Shown piece after piece: positions 18,317-27,392 of a stretch of 64,000 nt of DNA. The translations under genes and the position numbers were made by a program. Under the pieces are notes generated by a model, which saw only the letters and a list, made by a program, of their open reading frames with translations, was not told where the DNA came from and did not search any database. This DNA comes from Tranzscheliella williamsii (lineage: Eukaryota > Basidiomycota > Ustilaginomycetes > Ustilaginales > Ustilaginaceae). Positions within the stretch are counted from its first letter, which is position 1. The number at the start of each line of letters is the position of its first letter. The DNA lies in the NCBI GenBank assembly GCA_023212725.1, contig JALBYF010000058.1, forward strand, positions 1 through 64,000. The letters run 5' to 3'.

Positions 18317-21300
18317 ATGTCGGACCAGGCTCAGGCCATTCGTGCTTACGTCGTAGGATCGTTTCAAGAGACGCCACCCTCCCTCCTCGACGACCTGGCG
18401 AGAGCGTCGGTATCCCTGCTTGCTATCGTTCGCCTCCTGGGAGAATACCTCACGTCGGAAGACGAAGATGCCCGCACCCGCGCCGTTCAGCTCCTGTCCG
18501 AAATCACCTGTCACTTCCTCGACCAAACCAAAACAGCGCAATCATCTGTTCCTCTGTCCGAGATCTTCACTGTGCAAGTGGTAAGGACGCTCACTACCTT
18601 CTTCGCTGATAAACTGGCAGATGGCGTCCTCATCTCGGACAACTTTGTGAGGTCGGCAAAGGCGCCGGGGCTTCTGCCTGACACCGCGCCCAAAGCACGA
18701 AAAACCGAAGCTGAGCAGAAGACGCTTCAGGGAAGCGCCATGCTCGTAAGCTCTCTCAAGGCACTCACCGTCTTGAGTATATGTAGGTCCACCTCAGCTA
18801 GCACGCCCGAATTAGATCATACATCCCAGCCTCCCGCCAAAGGTTTTGGTCAGGAGCAGGCCCACATGGTTGCCGATGCTCTCTTCACGCATGTCAAACC
18901 GGGCGACCATCCCCAAAGCCTCCGCTACATTATCTACAGGCTGCTCGACAGCCTCGTTGCTCATCATCGAGATGCGCTCAAGTCTTACACACCATCCGCA
19001 GGCCACAAGCAGACCGACGACATGGAGGTGGATCCTGCTGGCCCAAGCGGCGCAGAGGCAAGTTCGGAAGCGCCAGCAATGGACTCGGACCCTTGTGAAG
19101 GCAAACATTTCCTTCAAGGATATGTCAAGATGGTCCAAGGCGAGAAGGACCCCAGGAACCTCATGGTCCTCTTTGGCGTTGACAAAGTCTTGCTCACTGA
19201 GTGGGCCATGGATCGAAAGATGACGGAACAGTTCTTCGATATCACCTTCTGCTATTTCCCAATCACTTTCCGTCCACCTCCCGATGACCCTTACGGTATC
19301 ACATCCGACGACTTGAAAGTGGCACTTCGCGCTGCCATCTGTGCCTCTCCAGCGATGGCACCCCTCGGTTATCCGTTGCTACTCGAGAAGCTCAGCGCGG
19401 CTGGAGGACCCGCCAAGCTGGACACTCTCCGGACTCTGATTGCAGCTATGCCAGTATATGGCAGAGCTGCAGCTGTAGCCAACGCTAAAAAACTCTGGGA
19501 AGGCCTTAAAATCGAGATCTTTCACGCCACCGACGACGAGACGGGTGATCTGGCTGCTGATACGCTCACCATCCTCTTGCATGTTCTTTACGACGAAGTG
19601 GACCCTCCTCAAGGTATCGCACCCAAGATCGTCCACGACTGTCTGGTCGAGCTGGAAGAACCTGCTAAATCGCTTGCCAAAGCTGCAATCAAAGTACTTG
19701 CATGCATGGTCAAAGCCACATCCGGTACAGCCTATTTGGCTGTATACGGGTTTATGGACCAGATGATCAAGATGTTTGCCGATCCACAAGACTTGGCCAT
19801 GCGTACACCCATCTTGGCTGGTATTGGCGAGCTGCTGGACGCTTTGGCGCACGTCTACAGATATGCACAGCGTGCGCAGGTTCCTGCAGAATCAAGTGAT
19901 CTTGTCTCTCAGGTGACGACGATGCCAGAATCACCGATTCAAGTGGTCGGTTCTGGCCAGTTGCTTCCACCTACAGCTGATGAAAGAAGTTACACCGGGG
20001 ACAACCGACCTTTGGATCCCTTCCTTTCTGATCTTTTGTCGTGCCTATCCAACGGGCTCAAGTCGACGTCTTATCGTCGTTCGGCGATGCTCGTCTTCTC
20101 TTCCGTGGTCTCCATCTCGATCCTCAGCGCTTATTCCGTTACGACGTCGACTACAAAACTGAAGCAAGCGGTGTCTGACTCTTCCACGCCTAAGCCTTTT
20201 CTTGACTTCGAGGAGCTCAGCTTCCTGACCCGCGAAGTCGCTTCCCTTCTTACATCATCCATCGGAGACGACGTACGAGAGGAAGCACTTTGCGCGATCG
20301 AAGTCATTTCCAACGAACGGACAACTGCCGGCGGTGGCAATCCGACTGCTAAGGTAATCGAGGAGGTGGTCTTACCCGTGTTGCTCGAAAAGCTCCCCGA
20401 CCGGATAGGACCATTGAGCGATACCGCCAGACGAATCATGGGTGTGGCGACCGACGAGACTGAAGCTGCGATCGATCTTACCAAGGCCAACATTAGACGA
20501 AGTCTGGGAGCGCTGTCGCGCCTTTGTGTGGCACCCTACTTGTTCGAAGCTGTCGTCGTAAAGCTGTTTACCAAGCTTGAGCTGTGCTGCCGTGCAGCTG
20601 CTCCCCGAGGAGACGGGTTGACCGATATGGCTGACGACAGCGAGGGAGGTAAAGCTAACTCCACCGCTCTGGGGCAAGTGCAAGGTTTGAACGACGCCAA
20701 CATCGGCTATGCACGGGGCTTAATCTTGACACTGCAAACCATGGTGGATCTCAAAAGGCAGCAAGGCCATCGAGACCTTGCCAAGTATGCCCAAATATTG
20801 CCGGAAAGACTGCTACTCTTGACACTGACGAGCTTGGAGGCTCTTCCCGGCGCCTCTACACAGGACGCTGCCGAAAGTGCAATTGGTGCTCAACCAGCAG
20901 TCGTAGCCGACTCAGCTGCTTTGTTGGGCACGCTGCTCAGGCTTCTTGACGTGAAGAAACAGCGCGACCTGCTGACTTCGTTAAACAAAACGTTTGCATC
21001 GGGCAATGTTCCCTACGTTCAACCGTCTAGCGAAGCCTCGAGCGCACGCGTTCTTCTGTCCGCCACATCTCCGATCTTGAACATATTCAGCCCCTTTGAA
21101 TCTCGTGCATCGCCCTCTGCTCAGCAGGCTTTCGTCCAAGCAAGTAGGGCGAGTGTTGCTTTGTTTGCAGCTGCGGTTGTATCGTCCTCACCTTCTGCAG
21201 GCGTCCCGAGGTTGTCGAAAGGATCTGCGTCCTCGTCTCACGAAGCAGCACAGGCTACACTGACAGTTCTCCTGACTTGGACCCTCGACTCGTCGCTCTC

Positions 21301-22447
21301 CATGAGCGCAAAAACCATCATCGACGGGGAAAAGGAAAGACTTTCTCAGGCACTTCAATTGAACAGCGGATTCTGGATGCTTGCCGCGCTGGTCAACAAG
21401 TTTGTCGACGACTCCAACCCCGAGTTCATCCAGCTTTTGGACGACTTCTGGTCTGCGCATGTATTGAACACGTCTGCGCCTGCTGGTGTCCGACGCGTGG
21501 CGTTGCAGATCTGGCTTTGGATGACGCGAGGTTTGGTGGTTCGATCGTCGAAGCTGGCAGATGCAATGATGAGCCGGGTCCTCATCGAAATCTTTGACGC
21601 CGTCGCCAACCCTGTCGCAAGTGGTGGCAAAGTCGCCCAGCAGATAGACTGGAAGTTTGCCAAGTCCGCAGCCCGGGATCTCGCTTCGATCGTCGCTTCC
21701 TCCGAGGACGGCATCTCTTCGAAGGAGAACGGATTCGTAATGCGACTACTGTGGAAGCAGAAACTGTTTTCGTATCTTCTGCCAAGATTGTTGGAATCTT
21801 TTGCCGCTGGCCAAGGGCAGGGTCACCACGGCAAGGGAGGAAACTGTGGAGGATGTGCTGGAGACGAGCATGCCCACGAGCATGTCGACGACGTTGACAA
21901 AGAAGGCGGCAAAACCATCTACCTCGTAGCGTTGGCTGGACTGTTGCCTTCGCTGCCGTCGTCGATATTGGTGGAGCGGCTCGCGTCGCTCTTCCCGCTG
22001 CTGATCCAGGCGCTCAGCCTGCCGGACTCGAAGGCGAGGAGCGCGGCGTGCAACGCGATCACGATTGCCAATGAGGTCGGCAAGAAGCTCCCGACGAGCG
22101 CCGAGCCTGGCACGTTCAACCCGATTGAGCTCATCTCGGAGCACCTGGGTTCGATCGTCAACAAGCTGCTCTCCAACGTCGCGGCTGGCCGGTACACGCC
22201 CGTGGCGACGCGCATCGCGGCGTTGCGCACCCTCGCCAGCCTGGCCTCGCGCCAGGCCGACGACGAGGACGCCGGAAGCGCCGCCACGCCCGGCGGCCTA
22301 GCCTATGCCCAGCTCTGGCCGCTCCGCCACACCGTCCTCACCACGCTCGCACGCGACCGCACCGGCATCGACGACCCCAAGCGCTCCGCACGCCTCTATG
22401 CCGTCGACGCGCGCGACGCATGGTTCGCCGTCTCCGAGACGGCTTAA
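18317..22447 (+). CDS. MMS19: MMS19/Met18 cytosolic Fe-S assembly and DNA-repair adaptor
   Basis: 1376-residue HEAT-repeat protein. MMS19 is the targeting subunit of the cytosolic iron-sulfur assembly complex (with Ciao1/Cia1 and Fam96b/Cia2) and delivers clusters to DNA polymerases and helicases such as XPD. The conserved N-terminal domain reads LGEYLTSEDEDARTRAVQLL. A second highly conserved block contains FGVDKVLLTEWAMDRKMTEQ, FDITFCYFPITFRPPPDDP and CASPAMAPLGYPLLLEKL, all typical of Mms19/Met18. C-terminal HEAT repeats end near KARSAACNAITIANEVG and end at about 1376. A His/Cys/Gly-rich loop (GHHGKGGNCGGCAGDEHAHEH) lies near residue 1180. The frame opens at a GTG (18281), and the first ATG is at 18317 (MSDQAQAIRAYV), which fits the family start. 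Confidence 0.93.
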   Translation: MSDQAQAIRAYVVGSFQETPPSLLDDLARASVSLLAIVRLLGEYLTSEDEDARTRAVQLLSEITCHFLDQTKTAQSSVPLSEIFTVQVVRTLTTFFADKLADGVLISDNFVRSAKAPGLLPDTAPKARKTEAEQKTLQGSAMLVSSLKALTVLSICRSTSASTPELDHTSQPPAKGFGQEQAHMVADALFTHVKPGDHPQSLRYIIYRLLDSLVAHHRDALKSYTPSAGHKQTDDMEVDPAGPSGAEASSEAPAMDSDPCEGKHFLQGYVKMVQGEKDPRNLMVLFGVDKVLLTEWAMDRKMTEQFFDITFCYFPITFRPPPDDPYGITSDDLKVALRAAICASPAMAPLGYPLLLEKLSAAGGPAKLDTLRTLIAAMPVYGRAAAVANAKKLWEGLKIEIFHATDDETGDLAADTLTILLHVLYDEVDPPQGIAPKIVHDCLVELEEPAKSLAKAAIKVLACMVKATSGTAYLAVYGFMDQMIKMFADPQDLAMRTPILAGIGELLDALAHVYRYAQRAQVPAESSDLVSQVTTMPESPIQVVGSGQLLPPTADERSYTGDNRPLDPFLSDLLSCLSNGLKSTSYRRSAMLVFSSVVSISILSAYSVTTSTTKLKQAVSDSSTPKPFLDFEELSFLTREVASLLTSSIGDDVREEALCAIEVISNERTTAGGGNPTAKVIEEVVLPVLLEKLPDRIGPLSDTARRIMGVATDETEAAIDLTKANIRRSLGALSRLCVAPYLFEAVVVKLFTKLELCCRAAAPRGDGLTDMADDSEGGKANSTALGQVQGLNDANIGYARGLILTLQTMVDLKRQQGHRDLAKYAQILPERLLLLTLTSLEALPGASTQDAAESAIGAQPAVVADSAALLGTLLRLLDVKKQRDLLTSLNKTFASGNVPYVQPSSEASSARVLLSATSPILNIFSPFESRASPSAQQAFVQASRASVALFAAAVVSSSPSAGVPRLSKGSASSSHEAAQATLTVLLTWTLDSSLSMSAKTIIDGEKERLSQALQLNSGFWMLAALVNKFVDDSNPEFIQLLDDFWSAHVLNTSAPAGVRRVALQIWLWMTRGLVVRSSKLADAMMSRVLIEIFDAVANPVASGGKVAQQIDWKFAKSAARDLASIVASSEDGISSKENGFVMRLLWKQKLFSYLLPRLLESFAAGQGQGHHGKGGNCGGCAGDEHAHEHVDDVDKEGGKTIYLVALAGLLPSLPSSILVERLASLFPLLIQALSLPDSKARSAACNAITIANEVGKKLPTSAEPGTFNPIELISEHLGSIVNKLLSNVAAGRYTPVATRIAALRTLASLASRQADDEDAGSAATPGGLAYAQLWPLRHTVLTTLARDRTGIDDPKRSARLYAVDARDAWFAVSETA

Positions 22448-22983
22448 TCACGGATTCTCCCCCGCTCGAGTCCCGCCCTCGCGGCCTTCGCGGACCTGAA
22501 CAGACGCACCAGCGCGCACATGGCCAGGCTCTACATCACGGGTAGCGGGACGCCTACCACGTCTAGTCCTGCTCATCGAAGACGGTAGAGGCTGCCGCGA
22601 TAGGAACTGAACTTGTATTCTAGCGCTCGCCGACTGAGTGCTTCCCACCAGCGACTGTGCATGGATGCCTACGTGTCGCGGCCGTGTGAAGGCTCGCCGT
22701 CTCACGTGCTACCGCTGATCCACTGCAGCCCCACAGCGTCTGCGAGCCCGCAGACTTGTCATCGGACATTGCGTGCTGTGGGTGTATTGACGACAAAGAG
22801 CAGCGTGAGTCAAGCCGACGGCAGCACAGCCTTCCGGAGACGCGTTGACTGGAGACCGACGGCGGGGTGCGACTACAAGTCGGGATTAGCGGAGGCTATG
22901 TAGGCGACGATACAGGGGCGGTCGCTGCCGGGGAGATGCGCGGGGCAGTGGCGGGCTACGCGGCCGAGCGGGCGGGAGGGTCT
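22448..22983. other. Convergent intergenic region, MMS19 / SANTA-domain gene
   Basis: Both flanking genes end here. No coding signal, tRNA or repeat was recognised. Confidence 0.5.
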
Positions 22984-25900
22984 TCAGTCGGAGAAGTAAT
23001 AGTCGTCGGCGTGGGCTGTGGCGGAGTAAGTTGCGGGGGGGGTGGGGTGGGGGAGTGCGGGGATGCGGGGGTCCTTGTCGCCACGGACGGTGCTGAAGCG
23101 GGCGAAGAAGTCGAGGGCGTCGTCGCTGTTGTCGTCGCGGGCGGGTGCGGGGGTGGAGGTTTGGGCGGGGTGGGAGCGGGCGGGGTCGCGAAGAGAGTGC
23201 TTGGCGTTGGAGGGCGGCGAGGCGGGGGCGTCTTCGCGCGTGCGCCGCGGCGTGCCGCCCAGGGACGACGCCCGCCGCTCCTCGCCACCGTCGCCGCGCG
23301 TCTCCAGCGGCATCTTCGCCGAAACCGTCCGCATCCGCCCAGGCGATCCACCGCCCGCGTCGTCCCCCCGCCCTTCACCTCCCAACGCACCGTCGGCACC
23401 GTCGGAGAACACGCACCGTGCACGAGACATCGGGCGCCCCTCCTCGCGGTCACCAGCTTCGCCGTCGGCCTCTTCGAGGAGGTCCGTGGCCAGGTCAGCA
23501 GTATGTCGCAGAGCGGTGGTACTTGGGTGCGCTCGCTTGGCGTATGTCCTCTTCGCGCTGTGCGCGCCAGTGGAGACGCTGCCGTTACTTTGCTTCTCCA
23601 CGACACGCGCGGTCGAGCCGGAAGCGGGTGGTCCCGTCGCTTGTATCTCTGCATCGCTTTGGTGCTCGGACGCTGTTTGCTCCTCAGGCTTGCGGTTCAA
23701 CCTCTGCATCCATTGCGCCACCTTCCCTTTGGCTTCCTGCAGGAGGACTTTGCTTGAATCGAGTAGTGCTTGAGCCTCTTGCGTCTGCGCCTTTGTCGTT
23801 TTGTAGGTCCGTTTGGGCGCTTTCTTCGGCTCCGCGCCTACATCCGGGGCCTCCTGCAGGTCCTCCTTGCGCGTACTGGCCAGTACCGGTGTCGCGACGC
23901 TGGCAGGCGGTTTGCGTGGCTGAGCAGGCGTGCCGTCCTTTCGGGGCCTACCCCGCGGCCTCGGGATGATTTCCCCATTCTGTCCAATGAAGGGTCCCAA
24001 ACGCCCCTCCTTCAGGCGAATCCGCTGGCCGTTGATGAAGACAGTCTTGGTCACGCCAAGCCGAGCATTGTTGGCGGACAAGACGGATGCCTCGGCGCCA
24101 GAAACGCCGGCATCGTTGAAAGGAGAAGCAGCTCCGGCGGACCCCGCCTTGCCGTTGGCTCCTTTTCCGCTCGTCGATGACGCGCCGTCGCGCCCATCGT
24201 GCAGATGATGGCTCGCCAAAGCACCTTTGCCACGCTTCACCGAGGAAGCCGACCTACGTGTGTTGAGGGAGAAATCTTCATCCTTCGGATCGTCATTGTC
24301 AAAATTGTCCTTGTCGGCGTCCACGTCGGACAATGAGGTCAACGTCTCATGATCTGACTCCATGACAGCTTCAGCGCCGAGAGCAAGCCCGTCGTCGTAG
24401 TCGTCAGCCTCGACGCCGGGTTTGGTATATGACAGGGCAGCAGTCAGTTCGCCGTTCGCGGCGGCTTTCTTGTTGGCGGTCTTGGCCCGACTCGTTGATT
24501 TGTGCTCCAGATGTCCGTTCTCCGCCGCGGTTGGGTCCGCTTTGCGTGGACGTCCGCGCTTCTTCGCCGTTGCTGTCTGCTCGGCTGGCGGTGACAATGG
24601 CTCTTCTAGAGGCTGCGCTTGCCTTGCTTTGGTAGCGAGCACGCGGCACGTCGGTGGAGCACTTGCATGCGCTTGCCACTCGGCGATACCGCGGATGAAA
24701 GTGGGGATCCAATCCTGGGCGAAACCGCGTTCGATGTATGGCAAGGGAGGACAAGCTGCCGGATCTAGGGTGCCGGGATGCATGTTCATCCAATACTCTA
24801 CCAGTCTATGCCTGGTTTCTGCAATGACCTGCGGACCGACGAGTTCGTACACGGAGCCGGAGCTGGTTTTCACTCGGACACCGTCGGCCGAGGCTGGCGG
24901 GTCAGCGAAGGCCACAATGGTGGAGGTGTGCCAAGGCTGCCTGGAGTCTTGAACGTAGCCGTATACTAACACCCAGTGTTGCAGCGTCTCGAGCACAGGC
25001 CTGAAAGCGGGCAAAGCCATGGAGACGTGACGGACAAGTGCTGCTGGCGGGCGAGGTATGTGGGTCAGGGCAATAGCCCAGTTCACGAGGCGGACGACCT
25101 TTGGTGCGACTCCACTGTAGTAAGAGGAAGGTGGCACTACCGACATGGCTCTGGCGGCTGCACGACTTTGAGACTCGTCATCCCAATGGTGGCTGTGAGG
25201 TGCTGGCGTTGACTCGCGAGGGTGGAGCAGGGAGACAGAGGCCCCCCTTTGGACGGTGTTCGACGCCAAGAGATGCCGGGGCGGTGGCATGCTGGTGTCA
25301 TGACGACTTTCTTGTGCATCGGCAGTCGTTTTGCGTCTCTTCAGTGGCTTGCTTAGAGCGACTGAGGGGTCCGCAGACGCAGCTTCGACGTCTGTTTGTG
25401 CTTCGACAACGGCTTTCCGTTCCTTGGCAGTCCCGCTTTGAACGGCTGGGGAGGCGGCAGGAGTAGCCGTCCGTGCTCTTGATCTCCCGCCCAGAAGGAA
25501 ATTTATATCGGCCCTGCTTGGGCCGTGAGCCGCAGGGGAAGGAGCTGCAGATTGCTCGCGTTCGCGAAGAAATGCTTCTGGGGGCGGGGATGGTGACGCC
25601 TCCTGATGACTGGAAGATGGGTGGAGAGCGTAGGTAGGGGGGTAGGCGCCCGGGTGGTACGGGTCGGGAGCTGGTGTTGCACGCAATGCGTGGTGATAGG
25701 GAGCGGAAGATGGCGGTGGCATGAGCTGTGGCGCCCAAGCTGGAGCGAAGGCGGGCGGAGGCGGACCGTTCAGATAGGCGAAGGAGGTGGGGGCCATATG
25801 CGGAGGTGGCAGGACGGGAGCTGAAAGGCTTGACGAAGGCGGCGGCATAGAATGCGCGTAGTGCTGCATTGTGGCAGATTGTGCTGGTGGGGATGGCGGC

Positions 25901-26352
25901 TCACCCCAGGACGGTGGTTCGACGTCTTCGGTGGAGGGCTGCGATGGCTTCCGATGGACAGTGACGCGAAGGGAGGTGGTAGCGGTACGCGATGGTGCTG
26001 CTACGGCTGTAACATCTGCATCACTTTGTTCGGGGAGAGGATGCTTCCTTGGACGGCCTCTTTTCCTCTTGATTACTGGCGGTTCCAGCTGGTGTGCAGC
26101 TGGTTGACGCGAGGATGCAGACTCAGGTTCGCCTGTAAGGGGACTGGGTTTTTGACGAGGAGGGGGAGGACGGAGCATGACCTGGCCAGGCCCTGGCCCT
26201 GGAGCGAAAGCAGGAGCATGGCTGGCGGAAGGGTCGCTGGAGGCGAGATGCTTTTGATGTTGCTGCAAGGCGCGCGCTGTCAATGAAGTCGAAGCCGGTG
26301 GAAGCGCAGTCTGGCGCGACGGACCCGGGTCGAGAGGCGTATGTAACGGCAT
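22984..26352 (-). CDS. AT-hook protein with a SANTA-like domain (candidate KNL2/M18BP1-type centromere factor)
   Basis: 1122-residue, largely disordered, probably nuclear protein. Three AT-hook motifs (KRKRGRPRK near residue 96, KKRGRPRK near 598, PRGRPRK near 799) should bind AT-rich DNA minor groove. A folded region near 420-510 begins VRLVNWAIALTHIP and contains LQHWVLVYGYVQD, WHTSTIVAF and VKTSSGSVYELVGP. This order of Trp, V-x-G, W-x-S/T, T-x-SG-x-Y-x-L-x-G matches the SANTA domain of KNL2/M18BP1 proteins, which license CENP-A loading. That link is my inference from pattern, with no search done. Another conserved-looking block, KTVFINGQRIRLKEGRLGPF, precedes the third hook. The frame opens at a GTG (26373) after an in-frame stop. 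The first ATG is 26352. Confidence 0.75.
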   Translation of the reverse strand: MPLHTPLDPGPSRQTALPPASTSLTARALQQHQKHLASSDPSASHAPAFAPGPGPGQVMLRPPPPRQKPSPLTGEPESASSRQPAAHQLEPPVIKRKRGRPRKHPLPEQSDADVTAVAAPSRTATTSLRVTVHRKPSQPSTEDVEPPSWGEPPSPPAQSATMQHYAHSMPPPSSSLSAPVLPPPHMAPTSFAYLNGPPPPAFAPAWAPQLMPPPSSAPYHHALRATPAPDPYHPGAYPPTYALHPSSSHQEASPSPPPEAFLREREQSAAPSPAAHGPSRADINFLLGGRSRARTATPAASPAVQSGTAKERKAVVEAQTDVEAASADPSVALSKPLKRRKTTADAQESRHDTSMPPPRHLLASNTVQRGASVSLLHPRESTPAPHSHHWDDESQSRAAARAMSVVPPSSYYSGVAPKVVRLVNWAIALTHIPRPPAALVRHVSMALPAFRPVLETLQHWVLVYGYVQDSRQPWHTSTIVAFADPPASADGVRVKTSSGSVYELVGPQVIAETRHRLVEYWMNMHPGTLDPAACPPLPYIERGFAQDWIPTFIRGIAEWQAHASAPPTCRVLATKARQAQPLEEPLSPPAEQTATAKKRGRPRKADPTAAENGHLEHKSTSRAKTANKKAAANGELTAALSYTKPGVEADDYDDGLALGAEAVMESDHETLTSLSDVDADKDNFDNDDPKDEDFSLNTRRSASSVKRGKGALASHHLHDGRDGASSTSGKGANGKAGSAGAASPFNDAGVSGAEASVLSANNARLGVTKTVFINGQRIRLKEGRLGPFIGQNGEIIPRPRGRPRKDGTPAQPRKPPASVATPVLASTRKEDLQEAPDVGAEPKKAPKRTYKTTKAQTQEAQALLDSSKVLLQEAKGKVAQWMQRLNRKPEEQTASEHQSDAEIQATGPPASGSTARVVEKQSNGSVSTGAHSAKRTYAKRAHPSTTALRHTADLATDLLEEADGEAGDREEGRPMSRARCVFSDGADGALGGEGRGDDAGGGSPGRMRTVSAKMPLETRGDGGEERRASSLGGTPRRTREDAPASPPSNAKHSLRDPARSHPAQTSTPAPARDDNSDDALDFFARFSTVRGDKDPRIPALPHPTPPATYSATAHADDYYFSD
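24832..25095 (-). other. SANTA-like domain coding segment
   Basis: Segment coding roughly residues 420-507 of the AT-hook protein. It carries the two Trp anchors, the WHTSTIV strand and the TSSGSVYELVG ending expected for a SANTA fold. Confidence 0.5.
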
Positions 26353-26733
26353 AAGTCGGAAGTAGCCATCCACTACGCGCGGCTATGACCTGTGCCAGAC
26401 TGTAGCTCAACGTCAAGCGCAGACTCAGGAGGAGGAGGGGGAGGGCTGGACGGCGACGGGGGTAGAGAGGTAGAAGGCACGACCATGGGCCCAGTCAAGC
26501 CAGAGTCATGAATGTTGAATGGGAACCGTGAATGTGAATGTATGTATGTACGTCGCGTCTCAAATCCATTTTAGCGTAGACTGTGGGCGCTGAACCAAAT
26601 CTAACATCTCTTCGCCTCGCCGCTTCCAAGTATAGCACGTGACCTAGAGCCCAGAAAAAGCGGCGAGATAGCAGCTCCTCTCCTAGCAAGCTTGGTTTCC
26701 TTCCCACTTACACTGAGCAAGGGCAGTATCAGC
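26353..26733. promoter_or_regulatory. Divergent promoter region, SANTA-domain gene / small TM protein
   Basis: The two ATG codons are 381 bases apart and face away from each other. TGTATGTATGTACG near 26539-26552 is a short TATG repeat. No other gene was seen. Confidence 0.45.
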
Positions 26734-27264
26734 ATGTCGCTTCCATCAGCTGGACGGTTATTCGTGCGAGGGAGAGCGCATGCGGTTGGGAAGGGGGGTG
26801 TTGGGGCGAGGCGGGTGCAGCGGCACATGGGTTCTTCGTCGCGGGTGCGGCAGCCGACGCGGATGCCGGAGACGTCGAATGCTGCGCACGAGTATCTGGC
26901 GCGCAAGGCAGCACGCAGGCAGGAGCGTGCGCAGGATCCGGCCGGCGCGGCGGCGCGGCATGCGTCGTTCTACACGCAGATCCTCCCCGCGCTCCTGCGC
27001 ATCTTGGCCTATGGCAGCAGCGCCTACTTCGGCCTCCACCTGCTCTGGAACGTCCTCGACCGAGATGAACAGCGCACCCTCATGGCTGCCCAGACCAGCG
27101 CGCTCGAGCTCCAGATCCAAACCCTCAACCAGAAACTCGAATCCCCCGCCCCAGCCCCCGCCGATGCACAGCAACCACCGCCAATCCCCGCAGGACAGCG
27201 CCAAAGCCGCACAGCAGCCTGGCTCTGGCCCTTCGGCAACGCCAAGCCCGACCCACACCCGTGA
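26734..27264 (+). CDS. Small single-pass membrane protein, probably mitochondrial
   Basis: Unrecognised 176-residue protein. The N-terminal ~40 residues are rich in Arg, Gly and Ser with no acidic residues (MSLPSAGRLFVRGRAHAVGK), typical of a mitochondrial presequence. A Lys/Arg-rich amphipathic stretch follows (EYLARKAARRQERAQ). One hydrophobic segment (about 97-115, ILPALLRILAYGSSAYFGLH) is followed by a short coiled-coil-like helix (LMAAQTSALELQIQTLNQKLE) and a Pro-rich tail ending in GNAKPDPHP. The frame opens at a TTG (26692), and the first ATG is 26734. Topology suggests the inner membrane with the coiled coil on one side. The specific function is unknown. Confidence 0.65.
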   Translation: MSLPSAGRLFVRGRAHAVGKGGVGARRVQRHMGSSSRVRQPTRMPETSNAAHEYLARKAARRQERAQDPAGAAARHASFYTQILPALLRILAYGSSAYFGLHLLWNVLDRDEQRTLMAAQTSALELQIQTLNQKLESPAPAPADAQQPPPIPAGQRQSRTAAWLWPFGNAKPDPHP

Positions 27265-27392
27265 CCTGCCTCCGCGACATTCCCGCCCCTGCTCCCCACG
27301 GGTAGAGTGCGGTCTAGCCTTCAAGCCGAAGCGTCATTCATACAGTGAGGCGCTTTCCGTGTAATGTATTGTACAATAGCTCATGGGCAAGG

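Noticed and set aside
22867..23969. Overlapping ORFs (296, 243 and 274 codons) opposite the 3' end of the SANTA-domain gene
   Set aside because: Gly- or Arg-rich low-complexity translations from the antisense of a Pro/Ser/Ala-rich coding region.
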